Both the position numbers and the translations under genes were made by a program. A stretch of 64,000 nt of DNA from assembly GCF_022347285.1 (NCBI RefSeq), contig NZ_JAKRND010000006.1:1-64000 (forward strand). Direction: 5' to 3'. The stretch's first letter is position 1. Every line of letters starts with the position of its first letter. Source of the stretch: Corynebacterium sp. ACRPH (GTDB lineage Bacteria > Actinomycetota > Actinomycetes > Mycobacteriales > Mycobacteriaceae). This document shows positions 51,701 to 60,590 of this stretch, in pieces. Below the pieces are notes generated by a model. That model saw only the letters and a program-made list of their open reading frames with translations. It had not been told where the DNA came from and did not search any database.

Positions 51701-52646
51701 GGCGGACGACACGATGGTCGGCGGCTACGAGCTCGGCGGTGGCGGCTGGATGCTTACCGGTAACACGAAGGTGGGTAAGCGATCCTTCCTGGGCAACTCC
51801 GGTATCGCCGGCCCGGATCGCACGCTGAAGAAGAACTCCCTGGTGGCCGTGCTCTCCTCTACCCCGGTGAAGACGAAGTCCGGCAGCAACTGGCTGGGCT
51901 CCCCGCCGGAGCGCCTGCGCCGCGTGGCCGTGGAGGCCGGTGGCGAGTCCCGCACCTACAACCCGGGCTTCGGCCTGAAGGTGGCTCGCGGCATCGTGGA
52001 GACCCTGCGCCTGCTGGCGCCGATGACCTCCGCCATGATTGCGGCGGGCGTGGTGCTGGCGCTGCAGTGGATGCTGCTGAACCAGGGCATCTGGCAGGCC
52101 TTCGCGGTCTCCGGCCTGGTTCTGGTCGGCGCTGGCTTCGTGGCCGCAGCCGTGACAGTACTGATGAAGTGGCTGTGTGTGCAGCGCATCAAGCCAGGCG
52201 AGCACGAGCTGTGGTCGGCCTTCGTATGGCTCAACGAACTGCAGGACCAGTTCGTGGAGACCGTGGCCGGCCCGTGGTTCCTGGCGAACACGATGGGCAC
52301 GGGCAGCCTGAACATGTTCCTGCGTGCGTTGGGCGCGAAGATCGGCCGGGGTGCGTGGCTGGATTCCTACTGGCTGCCCGAGGCGGACCTGGTCAGCATT
52401 GGCCGGGGCGCCAGCGTGGGCCCGGGTTGTGTGGTGCAGACGCACCTGTTCCAGGACCGTGTGATGAGCCTGGATACCGTCACCCTGGGCGACGGCGCGA
52501 CGATGGGATCCCACAGCGTGGCTCTGCCCGCCGCAGCGATCGAACAGGCGGCGACGGTCGGCCCGGCGTCACTAGTTATGCGCGGCGACCACGTGCCCGC
52601 CGCAACGAAGTGGCAGGGCAATCCAATCGAGATCGTGGAAAGCTAG
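48747..52646 (+). CDS. Pls/PosA-type NRPS, candidate poly-amino-acid synthetase
   Basis: A 1299-residue single-module synthetase. Order: adenylation domain (1-505; P-loop FTSGSTGKPKG near 155, YGPTEAT near 295, C-terminal Lys in TTSGKVDKK); carrier domain with phosphopantetheine Ser537 in GGTSLG; then six membrane segments in three pairs (about 612-690, 843-910, 1092-1145) separating three soluble hexapeptide-repeat-like domains (about 700-835, 915-1075, 1150-1299). This is the plan of epsilon-poly-L-lysine synthetase, in which the three domains join monomers. There is no condensation or thioesterase domain. By alignment to PheA I read the pocket as D-A-E-S-I-G-T-V-V-K, close to a lysine-type code. 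Starts with GTG after GAGGAGG, 7 bp behind marR. Substrate and product are inferred. Confidence 0.85.
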   Translation: MQIPSRYLRSHEAPEPRTLIDIVRATASACPEAPAIDDGKGVITYSELLDEINETAEWLHKRGLGRGDRIGIRVPSGDRSLYIAILSTLAVGAAYVPVDADDPEERASLIFGEAGVAAIYGADGLQLVDAHLQAAPGAASSKAFGPDLETDAWIIFTSGSTGKPKGVAVTHRNAAAFVDAEAEMFLQDEPLAPGDRVLAGLSVAFDASCEEMWLAWRHGACLVPAPRALVRSGVDLGPWLVSRSVTAVSTVPTLAGLWPDEALDAVRLLIFGGEACPPELAARLATDSRELWNTYGPTEATVVACGTTMDGVRPVSIGTPLRGWDLAVVNENNQPVGWGETGELIIGGVGLARYLDPEKDAEKFAPMPELGWERAYRSGDHVRLEEDGLYFVGRIDDQVKIGGRRIELGEVDAALSALPGVRSSTVVVQTTGGGDKVLVGYVSTEGNVEDFDQQQALDQLRDSMPAAMVPRLCALDELPVTTSGKVDKKALPWPLPSSGNAEFDNPTQQWLAGLFADALGTAVTSPDADFFNLGGTSLGAATLISRVRREVPTVSVRDLYDHSRLGALADHIDSLREKSGSAGTGQAAQAKDVTPAKPVGIGTRLAQALIQIPALTLAGAQWVTWILVFNAILFHGSSWSGDVPWVVDVPWAVVIAAVIVFATPLGRLPLSALLIRLITAGIGEGDYKRGGSVHLRIWAAERVADSSGARDVSGAAWITTYARWLGAKVGKGAQMHTLPPVTGLLTLGKHCSIEQEVDLSGYWLEGDVLHVGRIEVGKDASVGARSTLFPGARIGARAHIEPGSAVTGAKKVKAGSQWAGSPAVKVGKARNRFPEHAAPRRTLWFWLYALSAIAMSFLPLVALFVAAAFVLWLVPVDAPLLVLPIAAVGGLVAFATYAALTWLSVRLLSTGLKPGVVAVRSLSGWRVWAVERLMDSARTQLFPMYAAQLTPLWFRSLGAKVGKDAEISTAVMVPRFAEVREGAFLADDTMVGGYELGGGGWMLTGNTKVGKRSFLGNSGIAGPDRTLKKNSLVAVLSSTPVKTKSGSNWLGSPPERLRRVAVEAGGESRTYNPGFGLKVARGIVETLRLLAPMTSAMIAAGVVLALQWMLLNQGIWQAFAVSGLVLVGAGFVAAAVTVLMKWLCVQRIKPGEHELWSAFVWLNELQDQFVETVAGPWFLANTMGTGSLNMFLRALGAKIGRGAWLDSYWLPEADLVSIGRGASVGPGCVVQTHLFQDRVMSLDTVTLGDGATMGSHSVALPAAAIEQAATVGPASLVMRGDHVPAATKWQGNPIEIVES

Positions 52647-52657
52647 CCTCTACATAC

Positions 52658-52697
52658 ACAAGCCCCGGTCGCCCTACGCAGGGCAGCCGGGGCTTGT
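52658..52697. terminator. Hairpin between NRPS and ppk2
   Basis: Arms ACAAGCCCCGG and CCGGGGCTTGT enclose a second small stem (GCCCT / AGGGC). It lies 12 bp after the NRPS stop and 41 bp beyond the ppk2 end, so it can serve both converging genes. Confidence 0.7.
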
Positions 52698-52737
52698 TCG
52701 CGTACTGGCTTTTTCTGGCCAGCCCGGGTGGGTGCTA

Positions 52738-53628
52738 TTAGTCGCCGATCTGATCGCGGCCGCGCTTGACGATCTTCGGATCCGGCTCGCCAACGACCTC
52801 GTGGTCCTTGTCCGCGTACTCGAACTTGGACAGGACGTAGCGCATCGCGTTGATGCGGGCGCGCTTCTTGTCGTTGGACTTAATGGTGATCCACGGGGAC
52901 TCGTTGGTATCCGTGTAGCGGAACTGCTCTTCCTTGGCACGGGTGTAGTCATCCCACTTATCCAGGGAGGCCAGGTCCATCGGGGAGAGCTTCCACTGGC
53001 GAACCGGGTCCACCTGACGGATGGCAAAGCGGGTGCGCTGCTCCTTCTGGGTGACGGAGAACCACAACTTAGTCAGAGAGATGCCCGAGCCCATGATCAT
53101 GTTCTCCAGCATCGGAACCTCACGCAGGAACTCCGCGTGCTGATCGTTGGTGCAGAAGCCCATCACGCGCTCGACACCAGAGCGGTTGTACCAGGAGCGG
53201 TCAAAGAAGACGATCTCGCCGCCGCACGGGAAGTGCTGGACGTAGCGCTGGAAGTACCAGGAGGTGGACTCGCGCTCGGAGGGCTTCTCCAGGGCCACAG
53301 TGCGGGCACCACGGGGGTTCAGGTGCTCGTTGAAGCGCTTGATGGTGCCACCCTTACCGGCAGCATCGCGACCCTCGAAAATAATGATGTGCTTCTGGCC
53401 GGTGTCCTTGGTCCAGTTCTGGAACTTCAGCAGCTCGATCTGCAGGGCGCGCTTGGTGGTCTCGTACTCGTCGCGGCTCATACGCTCGTCGTAGGGGTAC
53501 TGGTCGCGCCAGGTATCAACCCGATGGCCGTCCGGAGTGATCAGTACCGGATCGTCTTCATCCGAGTCGTCCACCAAGTAGCCCTCGGTAGCGGCAAGAT
53601 CAACCATGTGGAATTCTTCTTCGGCCAT
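52738..53628 (-). CDS. ppk2: Polyphosphate kinase 2
   Basis: Transfers phosphate between polyphosphate and nucleotides. The 296-residue protein has Walker A GRDAAGKGG (residues 86-94), the lid and Walker B region VFFDRSWYNRSGVERV, and the PPK2 core ending in NDKKRARINAMRYVL. This is a single-domain class I type. In C. jeikeium, C. glutamicum and relatives ppk2 neighbours the porin genes and groEL2, as here. Confidence 0.94.
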   Translation of the reverse strand: MAEEEFHMVDLAATEGYLVDDSDEDDPVLITPDGHRVDTWRDQYPYDERMSRDEYETTKRALQIELLKFQNWTKDTGQKHIIIFEGRDAAGKGGTIKRFNEHLNPRGARTVALEKPSERESTSWYFQRYVQHFPCGGEIVFFDRSWYNRSGVERVMGFCTNDQHAEFLREVPMLENMIMGSGISLTKLWFSVTQKEQRTRFAIRQVDPVRQWKLSPMDLASLDKWDDYTRAKEEQFRYTDTNESPWITIKSNDKKRARINAMRYVLSKFEYADKDHEVVGEPDPKIVKRGRDQIGD

Positions 53629-53743
53629 GTGCCTGGGTTCTCCTTCGCCTGAAGATTTTTAAATTTAAGTAGCACTTTCCATTCTAGTGCTTTTAGCCCA
53701 GCTATACAGATGTGCCGGAACCATACGGGGTAGGAAAGGCATG

Positions 53744-53771
53744 AAAAAACCCCGGCCGAAGCCGGGGTTTT
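53744..53771 (-). terminator. Rho-independent terminator of the porin gene
   Basis: Eleven-base arms AAAACCCCGGC (53746-53756) and GCCGGGGTTTT (53761-53771) with a CGAA loop. On the minus strand the stem runs into TTTTTT. It isolates the 43-codon porin gene from ppk2. Confidence 0.88.
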
Positions 53772-53788
53772 AGCTGTTAAGCGGAAGC

Positions 53789-53920
53789 TTACTTCGCAGC
53801 CTTGCCGTTAACCCACTCGTTGATAACGCCGGCAACCTTGCCCAGGCCCTCGAAGATGCTCTTGAAGCCGCCGAAGAAGTCGGTCAGCTGGGTGAAGATG
53901 TTGTTGATCTGCTCGAACAT
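53789..53920 (-). CDS. porA: Small cell-wall porin, CjPorA-like (43 residues)
   Basis: A complete gene too short for ordinary gene finding: ATG at 53920, TAA at 53789-53791, preceded by AGAGGAGAAA with good spacing and followed by a strong terminator. The product starts MFEQINNIFTQLTDFFGG and ends VNGKAAK; it has no signal peptide and reads as one amphipathic helix, hydrophobic on one face. C. jeikeium CjPorA is a channel protein of about 40 residues encoded between ppk2 and groEL2, the same place. Such peptides oligomerise in the mycomembrane to form pores for solutes. Their sequences diverge quickly, so assignment rests on place, size and helix pattern. Confidence 0.85.
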   Translation of the reverse strand: MFEQINNIFTQLTDFFGGFKSIFEGLGKVAGVINEWVNGKAAK

Positions 53921-54188
53921 ACTAGTTTCTCCTCTTGTAGAGATTGGGGGCGCCAGTTCCTCTGAGCCCGATAATTTTCTTGTGGTAGTGACGCCCCCTC
54001 TAGGCCGTCTGGGGAATAGAGTAGCGGATCTGCGAAAAGCTACAACCCCTGGGCGGATCCTTCTTCAGATCCACCCCCACCAGGGGGTAACAATTCGATA
54101 AAGATCCAGCTCAGGGGCTGTTTTTACGGCGAGTCTACCTAGGTTAAATCAAGGAAAACTAGCTATTTTTAGCTGTTTTACACGGGGC
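53921..54188 (-). promoter_or_regulatory. Leader and promoter region of porA
   Basis: This 268-bp gap between groEL and the porin gene has no further ATG frame on the minus strand, so there is no porH-like partner. It contains a seven-base GC stem (GGGGGCG 53946-53952 with CGCCCCC 53992-53998) just upstream of the ribosome-binding site, a second hairpin ACCCCC / GGGGGT (54073-54088), and a weak AGCTA / TAGCT terminator-like stem after groEL (near 54160). A long structured 5' leader is likely. Confidence 0.5.
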
Positions 54189-55880
<1,692 letters not shown>

Positions 55881-55907
55881 TCAAGCGCCCGCGACGGCAT
55901 GGGTGAA

Positions 55908-55925
55908 TGAATGTCGCGACATTCA
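55908..55925. repeat. Perfect 18-bp palindrome in groEL2 leader
   Basis: TGAATGTCGCGACATTCA is fully self-complementary and lies between the CIRCE and the groEL2 start. It is not the HspR (HAIR) or CIRCE motif. It would fall in the 5' leader or core promoter, as a second operator or an RNA hairpin. Confidence 0.75.
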
Positions 55926-55951
55926 CCCTCACTTCATCTGACGGTTATTTT

Positions 55952-55978
55952 CTGGCACTCCCTTAGTTCAAGTGCTAA
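55952..55978. promoter_or_regulatory. CIRCE operator (HrcA) with extra half-site
   Basis: Arms CTGGCACTC (55952-55960) and AAGTGCTAA (55970-55978) with a nine-base spacer match the CIRCE consensus TTAGCACTC-N9-GAGTGCTAA at all but three positions. A further exact half-site TTAGCACTC follows at 55987-55995, eight bases beyond the right arm. Confidence 0.85.
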
Positions 55979-56064
55979 ACCCGTTTTTAGCACTCTCCCC
56001 CATCGTCTGCAAGGTGCCGTGCATACAAATCGACTGTCCCGTCCGGTCGCTACAGTAGTTATCT

Positions 56065-57480
56065 ATGAGCGATACCAACAGTGAATCCAACAGCGCATCC
56101 AACACCTCGCAGCTAGACCTGGCCCGTACCGCCATCGCGGAGCAGATGCCACAGCTCAAGGAAGATCTCACAACTCTCGTCTCCTTCGAGTCGGTCCACT
56201 CCACGCCGGGTCTAGAGGAAGCCAATGCCGCCGCCGCGCAGTGGGTCATCGACGCATTCACCAGCGTGGGCATCCCCGTCGAAGGCCACATCACCACCGA
56301 CGGCTCCACCTCCGTCATCGGCCTGCGCGAGCCCGCCGAGGGCTACCCCACGATCCTCCTCTACTCCCACTTTGACGTGCAGCCCGCCGGCGACATCGAG
56401 GCGTGGACCGATGACCCGTGGACCCTCACCGAGCGCGATGGCCGCTGGTATGGCCGCGGTACTGCCGACTGCAAGGGCCACGTGGCCATGCACGTTGCTG
56501 TGCTGCGTGCTCTTTCTATTCTTTCGGACGCCCACTTCCCCGCCGCCAAGAATCTCGGCATCCGGATCGTCGTCGAAGGCTCGGAGGAGCGCGGTGGTTA
56601 TGGCCTGGAGGACCTGCTGGCCGAAAAGCCGGAGCTCTTCGCCGCCGACACTTTCCTCATCGCCGACTCCGGCAATGACGCCCTGGGCGAGCCGAGCCTG
56701 TGCACCGCGCTGCGCGGTTCCGCGCCGGTCACGGTGCGCACCCGCACGCTGGCACAGCCGATGCACTCCGGCCAGTTCGGCGGCTCAGCTCCGGATGCAC
56801 TGGTCGAGCTAGTGCAGCTTCTTTCCACTCTCCACGACGAAAACGGTTTGGTGGCCGTCCCGGGCTTGGAGCCGAAGGAGCGCTGGGGTGGCGTCGGACC
56901 AACAGAACAGGAATTCCGCGACAACGCCGGGGTAACCGACGGCGTGGAGCTGTACGGCGCCGGCGAGTGGCAGCCAAACGACCTGACGGTAATGAATCCG
57001 TCAATCACGATAACGGGCTTGGATGCGCTGTCGGTGGCGGACTCGGTGAACTCCGTGCCCGCAACCGCAGCGGCCGTGGTGAGCCTGCGCGTGCCGCCGG
57101 GACGCGAGCCGCAGGAGTGCCAGGATCTACTGGTCAAGCACCTGGAGAGCCAGAAGACAAACGCGCAGGTGGAGATCGAGCGCGGTTCCCTGGCCGAGGC
57201 ATTCCAGGCGGATACCTCCGGCCCGGCGCTACAGCGGCTCAGCGAGGCGCTGGGCGAGGTGTACGGCAAAGAGACGATGGAGGTTGCTTCCGGCGGGTCG
57301 ATTCCGCTGACGAACAAGCTGCTGAGCGCGTATCCGCAGGCGGAGCTCGCGCTGTACGGCATTGAGGAGCCGAAGTGCGCCATCCACTCCGCGGACGAAT
57401 CCGTGGATCCGGGCGAGATCGAGGCCATCGCGACAGCCGAGCTGCTATTCCTGTTGCGCACCGCAGAGGCGCACAGCTAG
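56065..57480 (+). CDS. M20-family metallopeptidase (dipeptidase)
   Basis: A 471-residue di-zinc exopeptidase. Motifs: HFDVQP with the first metal His, GRGTADCKGHVAMH with the bridging Asp, catalytic EGSEERGGYG, IADSGND, and a C-terminal metal His in CAIHSADE. The inserted dimerisation domain is present. Likely cleaves dipeptides in the cytosol (the long M20 dipeptidase type). TACAGT lies 8 nt before the ATG, so a leaderless start is likely. It diverges from groEL2 across 232 bp. Confidence 0.92.
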   Translation: MSDTNSESNSASNTSQLDLARTAIAEQMPQLKEDLTTLVSFESVHSTPGLEEANAAAAQWVIDAFTSVGIPVEGHITTDGSTSVIGLREPAEGYPTILLYSHFDVQPAGDIEAWTDDPWTLTERDGRWYGRGTADCKGHVAMHVAVLRALSILSDAHFPAAKNLGIRIVVEGSEERGGYGLEDLLAEKPELFAADTFLIADSGNDALGEPSLCTALRGSAPVTVRTRTLAQPMHSGQFGGSAPDALVELVQLLSTLHDENGLVAVPGLEPKERWGGVGPTEQEFRDNAGVTDGVELYGAGEWQPNDLTVMNPSITITGLDALSVADSVNSVPATAAAVVSLRVPPGREPQECQDLLVKHLESQKTNAQVEIERGSLAEAFQADTSGPALQRLSEALGEVYGKETMEVASGGSIPLTNKLLSAYPQAELALYGIEEPKCAIHSADESVDPGEIEAIATAELLFLLRTAEAHS

Positions 57481-57487
57481 TCGCCCA

Positions 57488-57536
57488 GAATCTCACCTAA
57501 TGAGAAATGGGTAACAGTTTGAATCTCAGAGTGAGA
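57488..57536. promoter_or_regulatory. Pair of TCTCA/TGAGA dyads
   Basis: GAATCTCA occurs at 57488 and 57521, each followed by TGAGA (57501-57505; 57532-57536). The two dyads are 33 bp apart, about three helical turns, and lie upstream of the likely promoter of the LeuA-domain gene. They look like paired operator sites for one dimeric regulator. Confidence 0.5.
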
Positions 57537-57571
57537 CGGATTACATTATTTAACTAGCAGTACTTTATATA

Positions 57572-57613
57572 GGTACCCAACTTTATTTGGGCACCCATTC
57601 AGCGGGTGCCCAA
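57572..57613 (+). promoter_or_regulatory. Switch-like leader of LeuA-domain gene
   Basis: Three segments can pair in two exclusive ways: A GGTACCCAA (57572-57580), B TTGGGCACCC (57587-57596), C GGGTGCCCAA (57604-57613). B-C is a perfect 10-bp stem with a seven-base loop; A-B is nine bases with one mismatch. A TATATA box just before A suggests that transcription starts there. No start codon precedes the gene, so a leader peptide is not seen. Confidence 0.5.
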
Positions 57614-57649
57614 GGCCAACTAGATCTTGTTCCAGAAAATCGAGTCATC

Positions 57650-58270
57650 ATGAACGTTTCCTCTACGAACACCACGACCTTGATCCGCTTCGCCAGCTCG
57701 GACCAGGACCTGGATCTAGACGCGCCTGTGTACACCCCGCTACCCAGCGGTCGCCGCTCCACCGCGAAGACTTACAGCGAGCCGGTGCACACCCGCATCG
57801 AGAAGCGCCGCAAGCGCACCCGCACCTTCGCGGAGGATCCATTCCGCGCCCGTTTCGGCCAGCGCCTGCCTGTGGGCATGCGCCAGGAAGCGCGTGGCAT
57901 GGAGTGGAAGAAGTTCATCCGCACCTACGCGCCCGGCGCGATCCGCGTGGACTACCTGAAGGCCACCCGCCTCTCGCTGGGCCGCCACGACTTCGACATG
58001 CAGGTCAGCGGCCTGCGCGCCGATGGGCAGTCCACCCGCGTGGAAATCACCGCAATGGGCGCATCCTCGGCAATGTCGGAGACCCTGGCCGACCACGGCT
58101 TCCCCGTGGAGGTCGCAGAGTTCCACCAGTACGACATCTTCGAGGCCACCGTGACCTTCACCTACGCGGTGCACAAGTCCAAGCGCGTGTGGGCAGTCGG
58201 CTTCGGTGCGGACCGCGATACCTCCATCGCCAGCGCCCTGTGCAACGCGGCTGCCCGCCTGCACATCTAG
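57650..58270 (+). CDS. Stand-alone LeuA regulatory (dimerisation) domain protein
   Basis: A 206-residue protein with no catalytic barrel. The last 110 residues follow the pattern of the LeuA allosteric domain: RVDYLKATRLSLGRHDFDMQ, repeated beta-beta-beta-alpha units, and the end WAVGFGADRDTSIASALCNA. The first 90 residues are basic and of unknown fold. In 2-isopropylmalate synthase this domain binds leucine. A free-standing copy may sense an amino acid, or partner another enzyme subunit. I use the ATG at 57650; an upstream TTG would lie inside the leader hairpin. Confidence 0.72.
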   Translation: MNVSSTNTTTLIRFASSDQDLDLDAPVYTPLPSGRRSTAKTYSEPVHTRIEKRRKRTRTFAEDPFRARFGQRLPVGMRQEARGMEWKKFIRTYAPGAIRVDYLKATRLSLGRHDFDMQVSGLRADGQSTRVEITAMGASSAMSETLADHGFPVEVAEFHQYDIFEATVTFTYAVHKSKRVWAVGFGADRDTSIASALCNAAARLHI

Positions 58271-58277
58271 CGCGAAG

Positions 58278-59456
58278 CTACAGCGACTTCCGCAGGGAAT
58301 CGACCGTCAGGTCCACCGCGGCGATCCACGCCTCCGGCTGCGTGAAGCCGCCCTCTACCCCATCGTCCCCACGGGTGCGGGTGCCGGGCTCCGGCGCGGC
58401 ACCGTGCTCACGGGCCGCGGCGCGCTGCAGCGCATAGTCTCCGCCACGGGCGATCAGCTTGCGCACATCCTGCAGCTCCGCTGCGCATCCCAGCTCCTCG
58501 GATAGCGGGGCGAGCCTATCCACCCAGGCGTCCAGCTCGTCGGTGACCAGTGCCTCGTTGGTCTCCCGGTCGGTAATGATCAGCGCGTCCAGGCCATAGC
58601 GGGCCGCGCGCCACTTGTTCTCCGCGACATGCCAGGGCTGCAGGGTCGGCAGCTCGTGGCCGGCGTCCAGGCGGCGCTCGAAGTACACCACCAGACAGTG
58701 GGTGTAGGCGGCGATGGCGGCGAGCTCCCACAGCTCCATCGTGGCGTCCGCAAAACGGGTTTCCACCGTGCCGTACTTGGTGGGGCGCACGTCGAAGTGC
58801 ATGGAGCCGGTGTGGTTAATCACTCCCGATAAATCCTGGTCCCGGTTGAACTCTTCCCACTGCTCCCAGTTTTCAAACTGGTAAGGCATGCCCGCAGTCG
58901 GCAGCTGCTGGTACAGCAGGGTGCGGTTGGAGGAATAGCCAGTATCCAACCCCTCCCAGGCGGGCGAGCTGGCGGACATGGCCAGGATGTGCGGGTACTG
59001 CGTCATCAGCGCATTGATGATGGGCCACACCTTTTCCTTGGAGCCCACGCCCACGTGCACGTGAATTCCCCAGATCAGCATCTGGCGGCCCCAATACTGG
59101 GTGCGCTCGATGATCTCCTGGTAGCTCCCCTTTTCGCTGAGCTGCTGATCCCCCCAGTGCGCGAACGGGTGCGTGCCCGCGGAAAACAGGTTCACGCCGA
59201 TGTCGTCCGCGCATTCCAGCAGCTGCTTCGCCTGCACGTGCAGGTCCTCGACTGCCTCCGGGATCGTGTCGTGCACGCTGGAGACCATTTCCACGGTGTT
59301 GGCCAGGAACTCGCGGACGACCTTGTGGCCAGGGTACACCTCGTCCATCCGCGCAATCAGTTCGGCGGCGCGCGGAACCAGGTCGCGGGTTTCGGGGTCG
59401 ACGAGGGCGACTTCCCACTCAATACCGACGGAAGGTGCGGAACCCGGGAAGTCCAT
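58278..59456 (-). CDS. Carboxylate-amine ligase, YbdK/GCS2 family
   Basis: A 392-residue member of the glutamate-cysteine ligase type 2 family, like M. tuberculosis Rv0433. Motifs: [11 protein letters not shown] at the start, [15 protein letters not shown], and [11 protein letters not shown]. Organisms with mycothiol usually lack glutathione, so the true substrate is open; E. coli YbdK has only weak ligase activity. AAGGGG precedes the ATG. Converges on the LeuA-domain gene with 7 bp between. Confidence 0.9.
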   Translation of the reverse strand: MDFPGSAPSVGIEWEVALVDPETRDLVPRAAELIARMDEVYPGHKVVREFLANTVEMVSSVHDTIPEAVEDLHVQAKQLLECADDIGVNLFSAGTHPFAHWGDQQLSEKGSYQEIIERTQYWGRQMLIWGIHVHVGVGSKEKVWPIINALMTQYPHILAMSASSPAWEGLDTGYSSNRTLLYQQLPTAGMPYQFENWEQWEEFNRDQDLSGVINHTGSMHFDVRPTKYGTVETRFADATMELWELAAIAAYTHCLVVYFERRLDAGHELPTLQPWHVAENKWRAARYGLDALIITDRETNEALVTDELDAWVDRLAPLSEELGCAAELQDVRKLIARGGDYALQRAAAREHGAAPEPGTRTRGDDGVEGGFTQPEAWIAAVDLTVDSLRKSL

Positions 59457-59506
59457 TGCGGCCCCTTAGAAGATATGTAGACAGAAGTTAAAAGAACGCT
59501 TTTACT

Positions 59507-60223
59507 CTAGCGGGGCATGTCATTTGTTGTCACAACCACGACACCCGCGGGGCGCTCCCCCTCCAGCATCTCTACGCCTTCGATGGCCCGGTCGGTAGCC
59601 TCGTCACGCTCACGCGCCTGGATCCCCAGGTCCTTGGCGAGCTGCTCGGCCAGCTGACGCTCGGCGTCATTACCCTTCGGGTAGAGCACCACAGACGTCG
59701 GGAAGACACCCGACTCGTCCGGCAGGTTGCCCACGCCGGTCTTGTTCCACTGCTGGTCGCGCATCTTGTTGACGACGTCGCCGGCGAGGCCGTTGATGGG
59801 ACTGTTATTGATTACGGCTACGTAGGTATCTTCTTTATTGACGCCACCTTCCGCCGCTGCCGCATCACCATCGCGACGCTCGTCAGCGCGATCACCCTCC
59901 CGGTTTTCGCGCTCGTCTTCCGGCTTCGGCTTCTCGGAGTCCTCCGCGTCCGGGCGCTTGGGATCCTCAGCCTCAGAGGCGGAGGGCTTCTCACCCTGCT
60001 TAGCTTGCTCGCCCTGCTGGCCCTGCTGACCCTGCGTCTGCTGGGTCTGGCTGGCCTGCTCGGATTCATCGGAATCATTGCCGGACAGGGAGAATACGCC
60101 CCAGCCAATCAGCAGAACGGCTACGGCAATCAGGATCATGGCCAGGCCGCGCAGCGGGAGGCCGAGGTTCTCATTATCCGCGTCGTCGTCGAGTGCATGG
60201 CGTGGTCGATTCGGTTCAGTCAC
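59507..60223 (-). CDS. LytR_C-domain membrane protein (VirR-like)
   Basis: A 238-residue protein with one membrane segment (about residues 25-47), a Gln- and Glu-rich linker (about 50-128), and an extracytoplasmic LytR C-terminal domain (VAVINNSPINGLAGDVVNKM...). By domain and position it matches M. tuberculosis Rv0431 (VirR), which affects vesicle release and envelope permeability. It lies upstream of the YbdK gene in the same direction. Confidence 0.85.
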   Translation of the reverse strand: MTEPNRPRHALDDDADNENLGLPLRGLAMILIAVAVLLIGWGVFSLSGNDSDESEQASQTQQTQGQQGQQGEQAKQGEKPSASEAEDPKRPDAEDSEKPKPEDERENREGDRADERRDGDAAAAEGGVNKEDTYVAVINNSPINGLAGDVVNKMRDQQWNKTGVGNLPDESGVFPTSVVLYPKGNDAERQLAEQLAKDLGIQARERDEATDRAIEGVEMLEGERPAGVVVVTTNDMPR

Positions 60224-60352
60224 GTCACAAATTTTAACTTCTGCAACATTAGTAACAAGTCTGACACGCGCTGTGCTTCATTCTTCGTCACCGCGCTTCA
60301 TTAGAGCTCTTTGCCATTAACCTTCATCCCCGCACTAAGTCAGCGCGCTGTA

Positions 60353-60565
60353 TCAGAGATCTTCATCACGGCGGCGCAGTAGCATCCGCACCAGGACGGG
60401 GTCGAAGTCCAGGGCCTCCGGGCGCTCAATCAGACGGTTGAGCTGCTGGAAGTAGCGGACCGGATCCACCCCAAACTCGCCGCGGATGTGCTCATTCTTC
60501 GCGCTGGCATCCAGCCACCAGCGGCGCTCGAACTCCAAAATGGCGATCTCTCGGTCTGACAACAT
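60353..60565 (-). CDS. DUF3263 protein
   Basis: A 70-residue protein starting [17 protein letters not shown] and ending [13 protein letters not shown], corresponding to M. tuberculosis Rv0430. It looks like a short helix-turn-helix-type protein: the first 55 residues resemble sigma-region-4-like helices. Function unknown. The longer frame upstream is antisense to def. It diverges from def with 25 bp between starts, so their promoters overlap. Confidence 0.85.
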   Translation of the reverse strand: MLSDREIAILEFERRWWLDASAKNEHIRGEFGVDPVRYFQQLNRLIERPEALDFDPVLVRMLLRRRDEDL

Positions 60566-60590
60566 GGAACTAGATTCTAGACTGTCTGTT

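Noticed and set aside
48747..52646. Siderophore or ordinary peptide NRPS cluster
   Set aside because: No condensation or thioesterase domain, no tailoring, export or MbtH-type genes nearby; the C-terminal plan is of the Pls/PosA type.
57587..57649. TTG start giving 21 extra residues to the LeuA-domain protein
   Set aside because: The extra codons coincide with a perfect 10-bp hairpin, and the ATG at 57650 fits better.
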